From Rosa chinensis (lineage: Eukaryota; Streptophyta; Magnoliopsida; Rosales; Rosaceae), in the NCBI RefSeq assembly GCF_002994745.2, contig NC_037093.1, positions 13,396,555 to 13,460,554 on the forward strand: 64,000 nucleotides of DNA, in the 5' to 3' direction. A program made the translations under genes and the position numbers. The notes below the pieces were generated by a model. The model had not been told where the DNA came from, did not search any database, and worked only from the letters and a program-made list of their open reading frames with translations. Positions 10,383 through 21,849 of the stretch are shown one piece after another. How positions within the stretch are numbered: the stretch's first letter is position 1; each line of letters begins with the position of its first letter.

Positions 10383-12922
10383 TGACAGACCAGCCCTAAA
10401 TTTCACCCTGAAATCCGAGGTGCCCTGTGGGGCCCACCTTAGGAATAGCTCTACCAAAATTTCGGCAAAGTCACCCCTAAAATGGACTACCCAAAAACCT
10501 GTAAAACACACAAAACACTTCAAGCAAACCAACCTTATACTCCTGGAGCCACCCTGCTCCCAATTACCATCAACTCCACTTTCACAAAACTCAACAATAC
10601 TAATCCCAAAGGTTATCAGAGCAATACTAATACATAAGGATATAAAAAGAAGAGTAAAAGATCAATTAAGGGATCCTACAATGCGGAAGTAGTGACAATT
10701 ATGCCTCAAATGCCATGTATGCCCAACCTCCACTAATTCGCCTACAAACTGGGCATTTGAACCCGAAGGGCCCAGGGGAAAGTAATTTAAAACACGTTAG
10801 AATGAGTGGACAAAAATAAATAAGTAAGTTAATTCAAATGAAAGTAAAGCTTTACTACTTTCCCACATTTATTCCTTTAAAAACTCGATGCATGCAACGT
10901 GGATAAAACATATTTCTCGCAACACGAAAATTCGTGAAAACATTCCAGCCCCGCTGGTCAAAACAAATCGAGCTAGCCCCGCTAGCTGAAGGTATCAGTC
11001 AAATATGGGAAAGAAGTTCTCACCATACAAATAAGGAAGCCTCCCAGGCTCGGGTCGGAGTGTCCCACACTCTGGAGCATCCCATGCTCTGCTCTACTCA
11101 CCCACGGACACATAGTAAGCAGGGAGGAGTACTAATAGGCTAGCTAGCAATAAATATGACGACCCAGGTATAGTGGTTTAAAACCATACGAAAACTCGAA
11201 AATCAGTAAGGCTTCCCAAATACTCACGAGAAAAGACATATTCCAACGACGTGGCCCCGCACGCCAAAATAATCTCAAGTCAATGAACCATTAGGCGAGA
11301 AATAATCGATAAATATAATTCCATCGAAAATCCCATTTTCGAAAAATATTCCAGAAATCTTAATATCGACGAATAGAAATGTATTATAAATTTTCAGAAA
11401 TCACCTCGGAAAATAACTCGTCGAAAATCATGATTTCAAATAAAAGCTATATATCGGAGATACTTATCGAAGGCTCAAAATCCATTTCCGAATCATAATT
11501 GAAAATAAATCATAAATCCAAATCCGAGCATAATAGATTCGTAACCCAAATTCATATGGAAAAACAATGTCAAAATTATAATCCAAAGCAAAATATTATG
11601 CTCGATAAATAAAACGATAATTAAATAAATCAATAATTTCAAAATAAATGCATGCATCATTATTTAAAACAAAAGTCCACTCACTATACTATTTAGGCGA
11701 TCACACATCCGAGTTCCTTCGTCGAGCAATAGCTCGATACATCACCCTGTACACAATTATATTCCGTGAATAACAACTCGGCCATTTAATACGATTCCTA
11801 AAATCAAATCCTCATAATCACATCTCCACTTCTTCTCGGACTCAACCCAAATTATACAACTAATACCAATTCGCTAATTTAAAGGTTCTAAGGCAGAACC
11901 AAGAGATATCTGACCGTCGAATTCTCGTAAATCGATAATCGAAACTCATAATTTTTGAAAATTCATAATACATTCAAAACCTCACCAATCTTCACCAAAC
12001 TTCATATATAAGCTCCACAACATTTATAGGATTTAATTGGGCTAAAATAGAAATTAAAAACCTACTTTACTCGCCTCCACGCGCCACCAACAGTGGCAGC
12101 ACGTGGGCCCCACGCGCCGGCGGCCACCACCTCCGATGGCCACCAAACTTTGGTAGTAGCACCTACTCAATAGACCCAACAACTTTCTCAACCGAGACAA
12201 AGTCAGAAAACGAGTAGAAGTACCTCAACAATTAAGGAGAAGGTTGAACGCAATCGGTGAATAGTAACCCAGAAATTCATCTCTTCGATTCTTCCTCCAT
12301 GCTTCAAGTCGTGGCTCAAGGCTAGGGGCAAAATGATCATTGGCAAAAACCGAACCTTCGACGCCAGTTTGGTAGCCGGAGACGGCCGGAATCGGAAAAA
12401 TTGCCGGAAATCCCAATCTGCTATAGTTTTCTTCAAGCTGTCGATTCCCACTTTTCCGGCCAAATCGTAGTGACCCAAGGGTACTAGCGTGTAGAGGAGA
12501 AGGGGGCGCACCGGTGATGACCTGCAACTCGTCCCCAGGTGGCCGGACAGCGGCGAAAATAAGGGAAGGAGAGAGGCCGATGCGAGGGAAAAGAGAGAAA
12601 TCGGGGTAGGGGGTAGGTTTCCCGAAATGGAAACTTACCCTGGTAACTTTCTGTATATATAGAAAGTTAATGTGAACAGTAACTTTAGTATTTAGGCTAT
12701 AACTTTCACATACAAACTCTGATTTTTACGTACCACATATGCACGCTCTTGGTTTAACGTCCTCTACAATTTTCATGGAGGAAATTTTCTCAAATTTTAA
12801 CCTGAACAAAAGTCAACTTTTAGGGCCACTAAAAGTACTAAAACGACAGTAAAAGTGAAAGTAAAGATCGTTTACCGTCCAAATGACTAGTAAACTGATG
12901 AATTCAGGTTCGGGACGTTACA
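10383..12922 (-). mobile_element. 2.54-kb solo-LTR-like insertion
   Basis: The insertion has a perfect 5-bp TSD (TTACA at 10378-10382 and 12923-12927). On the minus strand it begins TGTAACGTCCCGAACC and ends GGTCTGTCA, the TG...CA of an LTR. A TATA-like TCTATATATACAG lies about 265 bp from its 5' end on the minus strand. I see no internal copy of its ends and no gag or pol, so a large solo LTR (gypsy-sized) left by LTR-LTR recombination is the best reading. Short ORFs around 12203-12527 have no recognisable domain. Confidence 0.78.
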
Positions 12923-13064
12923 TTACAATTGCGCCTAATATGACAAGTACTACTCCTATGGCAAGTAGTAAACCTAATAATACTACAGATATTACAGAAT
13001 ATTACAGATCATGGAATATTACAGAATATCTACATAAATAAGGTAAGTATGACTCACGCCAACA
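12923..13064 (-). repeat. 5' LTR of copia-2, right part
   Basis: It starts with the duplicated TTACA and continues the LTR to GCCAACA at 13064 (minus-strand start TGTTGG). Together with 10292-10382 it rebuilds an LTR of about 228 bp, the length of the 3' copy. Confidence 0.9.
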
Positions 13065-13369
13065 CTTCTTTTATGGGACTGCACACATGAACGTAACAGC
13101 ATACGTTTTTAAAAGAACTTGGTCAAAAATAGAGGGTCTATCACTTACTTTATTACAACGTAAGTGAAACAATACCTATTACAAGGTATTTGTAATTGGT
13201 AAAGTTATCGTGTCCTGAACATGAATAATTCTTTTATTATATGTTTATGAATAATCATTTGACAATAACATTCAAGTGGAATGACAAATAATGTGCGATT
13301 TTGTACAATTAATTGATGCTTGATTACTCTCAATTCTTCTTGAAAGGTCTCAATCAGTCATCAAACAAC

Positions 13370-13530
13370 CACTGCAAGTGGCCTAGTGGTTCTTGCCTAG
13401 TTGGGTGTGCTCCCCAACCTAGGTTCGAACCCCGAAGTTGTCAAAGTGGTCAAGCACTGTGCTGCAATGCATACCAATTCCATTAAAGCAGGTGAAGCCA
13501 TTCCTTGTTCGATCAGTGATCCCCTAAAAA
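13370..13530 (+). mobile_element. tRNA-derived SINE (probable)
   Basis: An RNA polymerase III A box (TGGCCTAGTGGTT, about 13379-13391) is followed about 40 bp later by a B box (GGTTCGAACCCC, about 13422-13433), the layout of plant SINE promoters. I cannot fix the 3' end or a TSD. The rest of 13065-13975 holds no gene that I can see. Confidence 0.5.
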
Positions 13531-13865
13531 CTGAGAATGTAATTAACACGACAAAATAACAGGTTCCTACGAGTCTTAATTTCTCATCTGAGGATATTTG
13601 CAAGCCATTTTCTAACTGCAAGACTACAATTACAGAACAATGCTTCCGGAAACCTACACTTAAGCTTGGTACACACTCATACATAGCGCCCTCAAGTTTA
13701 CTATTAGTAATTTGTTTATTAAACAAAGGATTCTATACATGTTCTATATATCAAGAAATAGATCCCAAGGAAAAAGAATGAAACATTAACAAATGATTTT
13801 ACAATGGTCGTTTCCCATGTGAAAAGTGGAATACATATATATAGGAGGCCTCAGATACCCGTGGT

Positions 13866-13888
13866 GGGGGGGGGGGGGGGGGGGGGGG
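13866..13888 (+). repeat. 23-nt G homopolymer
   Basis: An unbroken run of 23 G, preceded by GTGGT. It could form a quadruplex on the plus strand. Its length equals that of the C run at 9023-9045. Confidence 0.95.
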
Positions 13889-13975
13889 TGTTATGGCTTA
13901 AAGTAAGTTAAGAGAACATACTTTTTTTTTTGGCTGAATAAGAGAGAACATACCTTAAGAGTATTGAATCTGATG

Positions 13976-14154
13976 TGTTGAAGGACATCGACATAATGTG
14001 TGCCTCTACAAATTAGGGGTTAGAGTTGTAATAGGAATGTGTTCTAGGTATTCAATTGTAATCAGATTCTATTACCTTTTTGGGTACCTTATAACTCCCT
14101 ATTTAAAGGGCTCCTATTATCAATGATAACAGACAATTCTATTCTTCTACAACA
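13976..14154 (+). repeat. 5' LTR of copia-3
   Basis: It starts TGTTGAAGG and ends CTACAACA. It contains a TATTTAAAG promoter-like box near 14100. It has five substitutions against the 3' LTR (2.8 percent). Confidence 0.95.
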
Positions 14155-14707
14155 CGTTATCAGCACGAGTTCTAACCCTAGCTTCAGAAAAAGAAAAAAA
14201 AATACCCCTAAAAACCCTAAACATCAAAATCTGCCGCAGCCTCCCTGCCTCAGCTTTCCTGCCGAGCTTTCCTGCCAACCCTCCCCTGCAGCCTCCTGCT
14301 GCTCCCTGCACACCTGCGCATCAGTCCAAGCACGCACTCGCTAGCCGAGCCCCTGCTGCCGCACCTTTTGCCGCGCAGTCCATCAGCCTCGCAGACCTGC
14401 AGCCGAGCAGCACCGCAAGCCTCGCACACTCGCAGCCCAGCAGCCGCCTGCAGCACCGACCCAACCTCGACCCAGATTGCCTGCAGCACCGCCCGATCTC
14501 GACCCGCCTGTAGCAGCCCACTTCAGCAACCTACACTTCCGCGCCCCCGTCTGCCAGCGCCCCGTGACCACATCTGCAAACCTCCCATCGCTGCAGACCA
14601 GAAGAAGAAGACGCAACAGATAACAGAGGAAAGGAAGTGAGAAAGAAGAAGAAGACCGAAAAAAAAAAGGAAAGAAAGAAGAAAAAAAGAGAAGAGCTGG
14701 GCCCGGG

Positions 14708-14739
<32 letters not shown>

Positions 14740-15302
14740 GAAGAGCTGGGCCCGAAAAAAAAGGGAGAAAGAAGAAAAAAAAGAAGAAAAAAGGGAAGGG
14801 AGAAGGGCAGCCCACCAACTGCCAATTTCCGATCAGATTCCAGCAATCTTAATTTAGCTACACGCCTGCATCAACACGCGTGTGTCTTCAAGCCAAGAAC
14901 AATCACGTAAATTTTTATAATTAATGTTGCTGCTTTCTTGTATTTAAATTCCTTTTATTTTCTGCAAATATTAGAATATATGTTGCCAAATGAGTTTGAT
15001 ATTTAACAAAGCGGAATTGTGGGGATTCACGCTTAACGAACTAAGAGTGTTCGTATGAACTAAGAGTGTTCATAATTAAACGAACTAAGAGTGTTCGTGT
15101 GAACTAAGAGCGTTCACAATACTTGGACTAAGAGCGTCCGTAAGCATCAAATTGTGACCATATTAAAACATCATTGTTTGGTCTAATCCAAAAGAGATTC
15201 TTGGAAATTGATTTCTTGGTAGCATAGCTCGGAAATCTTATTGTTTTAGTTTTCGTGGAAGTTTAACTCCGAAACTAATATATCTTCTCCTCTTATTTTC
15301 AG
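14155..15302 (+). other. copia-3 untranslated leader
   Basis: This long leader has three distinct parts: a Cys/Pro/Ala-biased GC-rich stretch (14230-14600), an almost pure purine stretch (14637-14800), and an AT-rich part with a hairpin array (15036-15140). Overlapping ORFs here are composition-driven and I do not treat them as genes. Such leaders usually carry packaging and dimerisation signals. Confidence 0.6.
15036..15140 (+). repeat. Array of five covarying stem-loops
   Basis: Five copies of GAACTAAGAGYGTTC-type units at 15036-15054, 15055-15073, 15080-15098, 15099-15117 and about 15124-15140. Each folds into a short stem around the 7-nt loop TAAGAGT or TAAGAGC. Outer pairs change together: ACGAAC/GTTCGT, ATGAAC/GTTCAT, ACGAAC/GTTCGT, GTGAAC/GTTCAC, TGGAC/GTCCG. 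A sixth, weaker unit occurs inside gag near 15904. Confidence 0.8.
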
Positions 15303-16413
15303 GATGTCGAATGAACCTAGACTCGACTTTCCCATGCTTGACTCAACAGGCTCGGATTACCACAGTTGGGTAACCGACGTTGAGAACCATCTCACTTCAA
15401 AGGGAATATTACCCATAATCCAGGCACCTAACCCGGATCTTCTGTTCATACGAACACCTACAAAGCATGCTCAAGCAGTTATCTTGATGCGACGCCATAT
15501 GGACAAGGCACTCAGATTGGAGTATATGTCGATCAAGGATGCAAGAGAGCTATGGGTAGCGCTAGAAGAGCGTTTTGGCAATGTCCAAGATTCTCTCCTC
15601 CCTGACTTGAAGGTTCAATGGAACAATCTGCGCTTTGCTGACTTCAAGTCTATTGCTGAATATAATTCAGAGGCTCTTCGCTTACAATCCATGTTGAGAT
15701 TCTGTGGACAACCTGTCACAGAGTAAGAGCTAATTGAGAAAACTCTCTCCACCTTCCCCGTTTCAGCCATTGTGGTATCAAAGCAATACCGTACTGAAGT
15801 CAATGCTGGACGGATCACGAGATTTCATCAGCTTATCAATATCATATCTGTAGCTGAGAAACATGATAACATACTCGTGAGGAATTATAATTCAAGGCCC
15901 ATTGGAACTAAGAGCGTTCATGAGGCGAATTATAATGCACCCAAAGGAGGGCGCAAGGAGCGGTACCCTAAGAATGGGGGACATGAGGGACGTATGGGCC
16001 CATATAACCGCCCTAACCAGGAAGGAAACCGCAAGTTTGGTGCGGATACACGTGGTGGTAATGCCACACGTGGGAGAGGGGGTCGTGGTATCCCTAGCCG
16101 TAATGGTGGCTCAATGGGTCGTGGTGGTAGCACCAACCCTCCTAGGGAACACCCGCAATGTGCACAACGTGCACCTCAATTAAAGGGAGGCAACCGCAAT
16201 GATGAGTATCATCGATGTGGATCAATTGAGCATTGGTTCAAGCAATGCAAGGCAAGTGAGGAACTAGCTGCAAGATACAGGGCATATAGGGACCTGAGAG
16301 AGCAAGAAGTGTACCTTGCAGAAGAAGAAGAAGATGGTGGAGATGTCAATCTCACCATAGAGGACTTCAAAGCTGAAGATGAAGTGCACATGGATGCAGC
16401 AGACTTTGATTAG
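15303..16413 (+). pseudogene. copia-3 gag
   Basis: ATG at 15303/15304 opens MSNEPRLDFPMLDSTGSDY, with a W-V-DVENHLTSKG capsid start and LWVALEERFGN. A single TAA at 15724 interrupts the frame, which then resumes in phase (ELIEKTLSTFP) and runs to 16413. The second part is Arg/Gly-rich and has a knuckle reading YHRCGSIEHWFKQC, in which the expected first Cys is Tyr, then an acidic tail. Apart from the one stop this gag is well preserved, in contrast to the pol that follows. Confidence 0.88.
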
Positions 16414-17874
16414 ATTAGTCCTTTTTATTTTCCAAGAACTTTTGTAATGGCAATTTGCCTTAGTCAATAAATGACAATTGTATTAACTCTTTCTTATGTG
16501 GCGGACCCAATAAAATGTGATGTCTAGGAAAGTCATTGAGATTATTGGTACTTAAGAGAGCATTGCTCCACCAACATCTCTCTCTACTTTCCTGGTCATA
16601 TTTGATTGGAGTTACCAAACGGATAGAGTGACTACAATGTGTCTTACTTTGATTTTATTTTGGATTAGATTTTGGAAACTTTGATGTAATCATTGGCTAT
16701 TAATAAAGTGTCAATTCTTTTACTTAATGTCTTGGACATACCTTAATTCGAACTTTATTATATAAGAGCCAATGGTTTTCATGTGGAAACACATTATGAG
16801 AATGGACAGAGTTCCTTTGCATCACCTCTAATGACTATGGACATAAACGAGTATTAGAGAAACTTATGTGTCGCTCTAGTGGGTTGTATGCAACCACTAT
16901 TTGAGTTATTGAATCCAACCATGTCATGAGAGACGACTTATGGGATTCTGACACATATAGGCTTTGACATGATGATCCGTGTATTAAAGACTTTACACAG
17001 ACATCCATTTTCAGAACGAAGAAAAGTAAGAACCAAGAATTGGTTCGAGGAGCTGCACATGCGCCTCATGGCGCCATGATTGTGCAAAGACAGGCCATAC
17101 ATGGCTGGCGCCGCCTACCCCATGCGGCAAATACATGGCATTGACGCTATAAACTCCTCTCTCTACTCCTAAAGTCTATTGTGACATTATGGCCTAACCA
17201 AAACCTTCATTGGTTGATTATAAAGCCCATGTTTCGTTCTGTAAAGCCTGTTATTTAGGATTGAGACCATCCTATGCAAAGGAGATTGAGGAAATAATTC
17301 CATTCTTACAAAGAATCTAAGGGAATTCTATGGATTTGATCAACCAACTTGCGGACAGTATAGATGTTTTATGGTGTTGGTTGATACGCAAACACATTGG
17401 TCACGTGTTGTGCCATTATCCACTCGTAATGCTGCTTATACTACACTCCTAGTACATAACATATGGCTATGGGCTCACTACCCAGATCATCCCATTCAGT
17501 CAATTTGACTTGATAATACTAGAGAGTTTACATCGCCAATTTTCGATGACTATTGCATATCATTGGGTATTGATATTAAGTATCATATCCCCATGTACAC
17601 ACCCAATTGGTCTCGCGGAAAAGCCACCATTAAACTACTACGATGGTAGCCCGGACATTGGTAATGCGCACCAATATTTCCGCTTGGGTTATGTAATATC
17701 GCATACAGCTATGCTAATTCGTCTACGACTCATAGCAGCCACTCAACTTTTATTTGCGTTACAGCTAGTGACTGGGTTCGAGTATAAATATCTCGTATTT
17801 ATGCATATTTGAGTGTGCGGTTCATGTGCCAATTGCGCCGCCACAGCGCATCAACATGAGTCATTGCAACGAAA

Positions 17875-17932
<58 letters not shown>

Positions 17933-19940
17933 GACATGAGTCTCCAACTATAAGTCCGCTATGTAGAATCCTTACCAAGCGATCTCTATTTCGCTAGATT
18001 TGCGAATTGTCACTTTGATGAGACAGTCTTCCCGTCGTTAGGGGGAGATTAGAACGTCAATGTTCAACAGGAATGACAGGAATTGTCGTGGTCTGTCCCC
18101 ACTATGTCTCATCTTGATCCCCTAAAGTGACGAGATCACATATACCTGTTGCAAACATGCCTGCAAGGATTGATGTCCCCACAAGAGGACATGGTGCCAC
18201 CCAGAGAAGATGGGTACTGCACCATTACCATGGATGGTAGTATGGTGACGCCACAAAGGTGGCATAATGGCGTCATAGGCCATGGATTCCGCTAGAGAGA
18301 GTAGGAGACCCATAGGTTCGATGGATTCTCACCCTAAGAAGAGAGCGAGTTTGGCACAACTTGATCCATTGATCATTGATACTCAAAATCCGTCTCATGA
18401 GAATATTTTGGATTGTGGTTATGTCCAAGAGACATCGTTGGGGACGCCTTAATGTTAGAACCAATTCCTAAGAATATAGAGATCTCTACGAACTACACTA
18501 GTGTACATGAGGACGTGGAATTATTGAGACCAATGACATCGAACCTTACTCCGTTGAAGAATGCCAACGTAGAGAAAATTGGCCTAAATGGAAAGATGTG
18601 ATCCAGGTTAAATTAGATTCACTAACGAAGAGGAATGAGTTCGGGCCTGAGATGCCAACACCTCCTAAACATAAAACCTATTGACATTAATAGGTCTTCG
18701 TTAGATAGCGTGATGAGAAAAAGAGATGGCAATCTCACCTTATGGCGCAAGGTTTCTCACAACGCCCTGGAATCGACTACGAGAAGACATATTCTCTCGT
18801 AATGGATGTCATTGCACTCCACTACCTTGTCAGTTTGGTAGTTTCCAAATAACTGAATATGCAGCTTACGAATGTGGTCACTACGTATCTTTATGGGGAT
18901 CTAGATACGGAATATAATGAAGGTTCTTGTGGACTTTATTTACCCAAGTCAAGTGGCTCTAGACCACGGAGCGCATTTGCAACGAGGTTGAAATGCTCAC
19001 TAAAATGACTACTTGAATGGGAAGGGATATGATGAACTATGCCCACGCGTTTCCATGACAAGTTCCGGATTTGCAATGGTCGCGGTTTATGTTGACAAAC
19101 ATAATTGGAACCCTTGAGAGTTAAGGGAAACCGTTGAACACCTGAAATCCGAGTTTGAGAGGAATGACCTTGGGAGAACACGGTTTTGTCTAAATTCAGA
19201 ATTTGTATACCGTGTCAAGAGACATTTTTGATAAAGTCAAAGATGCACCATGGTCGTCCGTAGTCTTGGCCCTAAAAGGGATCCGTTTCATCCCAAGGAT
19301 GATGACGAAGACGTGTTAATAGCAGAAGTGCTTACTTATGTACAATAGGCGCATTATTGTACTTAGCACAATACAAGACCGGACACCTCAATTATTATGA
19401 ACTTGTTGGCTAGACATAGCCCCGCGCCAACGCAACGCCATTAGATTGGTATAAAGACAATCTTTCGATATTTGAGAGGTACGATTGATATGGGCTTGTT
19501 CTATCCCTACAGAGAAAAGAGACAACGGAAGTGTGGGATCAGACCCCACAAGGCAGAATGCCACCTTCCGTGCTCCTCCTCCCCTCCATCAAAATGACAA
19601 CAAGCACTTCTAAATACTGAAGTGAACCAAATCCGATAAGAGGATAATGTAGCGGATTTATTTACTAAGTCATTACCAAAATCCACCTTCGAGAAACATG
19701 TGAAGAGCATCGGATTGAAAAAGTTATCCGAACTCCCATGATTGTAACAATCAGGGGGAGATATTGACATCAGGAGGAGGCATGATGTCTACATGTTCGA
19801 TCTCGAAGAGTGAAGGACGTGTTGTGCTCTTTTTGTCCTTCGACCAGGGTTATTTTTGTCCGACAGGGTTTTTGTTACCTGGCAAGGTTTTTAACGAGGC
19901 AACAATCAAAGCGTCATCACCAAGTTTGAGCGGCACAAGG
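16414..19940 (+). pseudogene. copia-3 decayed pol
   Basis: No long frame survives, but scattered motifs do: integrase-like VDTQTHWSRVVPLSTRN (about 17375) and REF.SP.FDDYC (about 17520), RT-like AQGFSQRPGIDYEKTYSLVMD (about 18748) and YLYGDLDTE (about 18888), then RNase H-end sequence near 19420-19740. Many frameshifts and deletions separate them. An (AT)n microsatellite sits at 17877-17926. Confidence 0.75.
17877..17926 (+). repeat. (AT)n microsatellite
   Basis: About 25 uninterrupted AT units inside the pol remnant of copia-3. Confidence 0.97.
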
Positions 19941-19945
19941 GGGAG

Positions 19946-20124
19946 TGTTGAAGGATATCGACATAATGTGTGCCTCTACAAACTAGGGGTTAGAGTTGTA
20001 ATAGGAATGTGTTCTAGGTATTCAATTGTAATCAGATTCTATTACCTTTTTGGGTACCATATAACTCCCTATTTAAAGGACTCCTATTATCAATGATAAC
20101 AGACAATTCTATTCTCCTACAACA
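19946..20124 (+). repeat. 3' LTR of copia-3
   Basis: The partner of the LTR at 13976-14154. It follows the polypurine tract directly and is followed by the TSD TGATG. Confidence 0.95.
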
Positions 20125-20129
20125 TGATG

Positions 20130-21509
20130 AAATTTCTTGGCTCAAGGAATATATAGAAAATGATAACTAAAAAGCGATTAATGTTATAGGCTCGAAAAAT
20201 CAAAATGAATGTCACTGCAGTGCAATGGTACCATTTTATGGTAACTGGTCCGCTGCTTGGCTAATCTTCTTGCTCAAATGACATTATATGCTCTAGTAAA
20301 AACCTCTTGTTATCGCTATGGGAAAAGAATTGCAAGACAAATCCCCAAGAACAATAGCCAACATTAACAGAATAAAAAAGTACTCTTGCGAATCAAATTA
20401 GCAACATAAGATGCCGGAAGTGTATGGAGTTGAACAAATAGTGAGTAACTGACGGATCTTTTTCCAAAATGGAGGTTTGAGGTTTCTAATTTTACTGGGT
20501 TCATTAAACCTATCAATCAAATTTTCTTGAAGTCTTATTAAAAAAAAAAATGGAAAAAAGTTCAGCAACAATTTCTGTTGTTTGTCACTCATACGTTCCA
20601 TTTAAGTGTACATTTTTATCAATATTAATAAAGTTCATTTGTTTATAGTTAGTTTTGTGTGAAATCAGTTAATACACTACCAGCATTTCTTTTCTTTTCT
20701 AACTTTGTAAGTACTTGCTTCATGGCATATCATACATCAAGATTGAGTATGAAAATCTAAACACACAAATTTCCAACTAAAAGAAAAGAAATGCTGGTAG
20801 TGTTCAGAATCGTTATTTGTTGGGGATAAGAAAGGACAAAGTTAGAACTTAATTGATTACCAAAGAAAGAAGGGGAGCTGCCAAGAGTCAAAATAGTTGC
20901 TGGTGCGTCTCCAAATACAAAGATGTTGCCAATCATACCTAACTGAAAAACGAAAGCTAATCTTGTAATTGAGCATTCTCCAAAAATTGTGTCTTTCGTG
21001 ATTCAATGGGAAACATTACTACTGAAAATTATTATCTGGTAGTCAGATCCTTTCCTGGATGGTGTAAAGTTCTACTCCTGCCATTGACCAGCTAGCTAAA
21101 CAAAACGACCTATAATTCAATCCCCATTGCTTCTACAATTAATGCATGGAAAACAGTTGTCATATCAAAAGCCCAATTAGTGAACACATGCATGAAAACG
21201 GTAGTCAAATCAAAAGAAATGGCACCCGAAGTCAACATGAAAACAGGAACCAAGTACCATAACTTTGTCAGGAAGGAAAATAGTCTTAATCTCGTAGTAC
21301 TAAATATTTGAAATACTTTGTCGTTTCCGATCTACATATTTATTGATGAAAACAACCCCTTAACCATCTCCACGTGAAGTGTTCAAAAGTAATAAATGAC
21401 TAATGAAACACTCCTGGACTTTGGTATAGGGCCCTCCACTGTCAAATTTGATAGCCATAGCTCCCTCTGTGTTTTATTTGTTTATAAATTTAGCTACTAA
21501 TTACCGATT
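20130..21509. other. AT-rich intergenic DNA
   Basis: I see no gene, RNA or clear mobile element here. Short ORFs are not supported by homology or composition. One short inverted pair, GCATTTCTTTTCTTTT near 20690 and its complement near 20783, could form a cruciform. Confidence 0.5.
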
Positions 21510-21517
21510 AAATTTTT

Positions 21518-21849
21518 TGAGAAAATGTTACAAATGGTACTCGAATTAAGGCTCATTATTAACTTCAGTACCTGACTATACAAAACTATCACTTTGGTAC
21601 CCCAAGTTTGAAGTCCGATCTAAGAATGGTACACGCCGTTCATCATGGCGTTAACTAGCTAACCACGTGGCATATTTTGAGGGCCCTCATGGTTTGTCAC
21701 TTAGCAAAGACTTAACACTGTGATAGACGGCGTGTACCATTCTTGGGTTGAGCTTCAAACTTGGGGGTACCAAAGTGATAGTTTTTCTTAGTCAGGTACT
21801 GAAATTAGGAGTCGGCCTAAGTTCGGGTACTATTTGAAATATTTTCTCA
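21518..21849. mobile_element. Foldback MITE, 332 bp
   Basis: The two halves are inverted copies for about 130 bp: TGAGAAAAT...ACTATCACTTTGGTACC...AAGAATGGTACACGCCGT on each strand, diverged but clear. It is flanked by an 8-bp repeat AAATTTTT (21510-21517 and 21850-21857). An 8-bp TSD fits hAT, but the AT-rich flank makes this weak. No coding capacity. Confidence 0.8.

Larger units (their letters stand above)
6337..13064 (-). mobile_element. Full-length dead Ty1/copia retrotransposon (copia-2) with nested insertion
   Basis: The 3' LTR is at 6337-6565; the 5' LTR is split into 10292-10382 and 12923-13064 by a 2.54-kb insertion. Next to the 5' LTR the minus strand reads TGGTATCAAAGCAGAG, an initiator-Met-tRNA-type primer site. 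Next to the 3' LTR is a purine tract (TTGAGGGGGAG). Minus-strand domain order is zinc knuckle, protease, integrase, RT, RNase H, which is Ty1/copia order. Both outer flanks share AAAAGAA on the minus strand, a likely but imperfect TSD. Confidence 0.92.
13976..20124 (+). mobile_element. Ty1/copia retrotransposon with young LTRs and ruined pol (copia-3)
   Basis: LTRs at 13976-14154 and 19946-20124 (179 bp each) differ at five positions. The TSD TGATG is perfect (13971-13975 and 20125-20129). After the 5' LTR comes CGTTATCAGCACGAG, a primer-site sequence seen in many plant copia elements; before the 3' LTR is the purine tract ACAAGGGGGAG. Leader, gag and remnants of integrase, RT and RNase H follow in the correct order on the plus strand. 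Confidence 0.93.

Noticed and set aside
10934..11143. A short ORF inside the 2.54-kb insertion
   Set aside because: Single short frame, no motif, inside an LTR-like noncoding repeat.
14230..14850. Several overlapping ORFs on both strands in the copia-3 leader
   Set aside because: They arise from GC-rich and then purine-rich composition with no conserved motif; the region is a retrotransposon leader.
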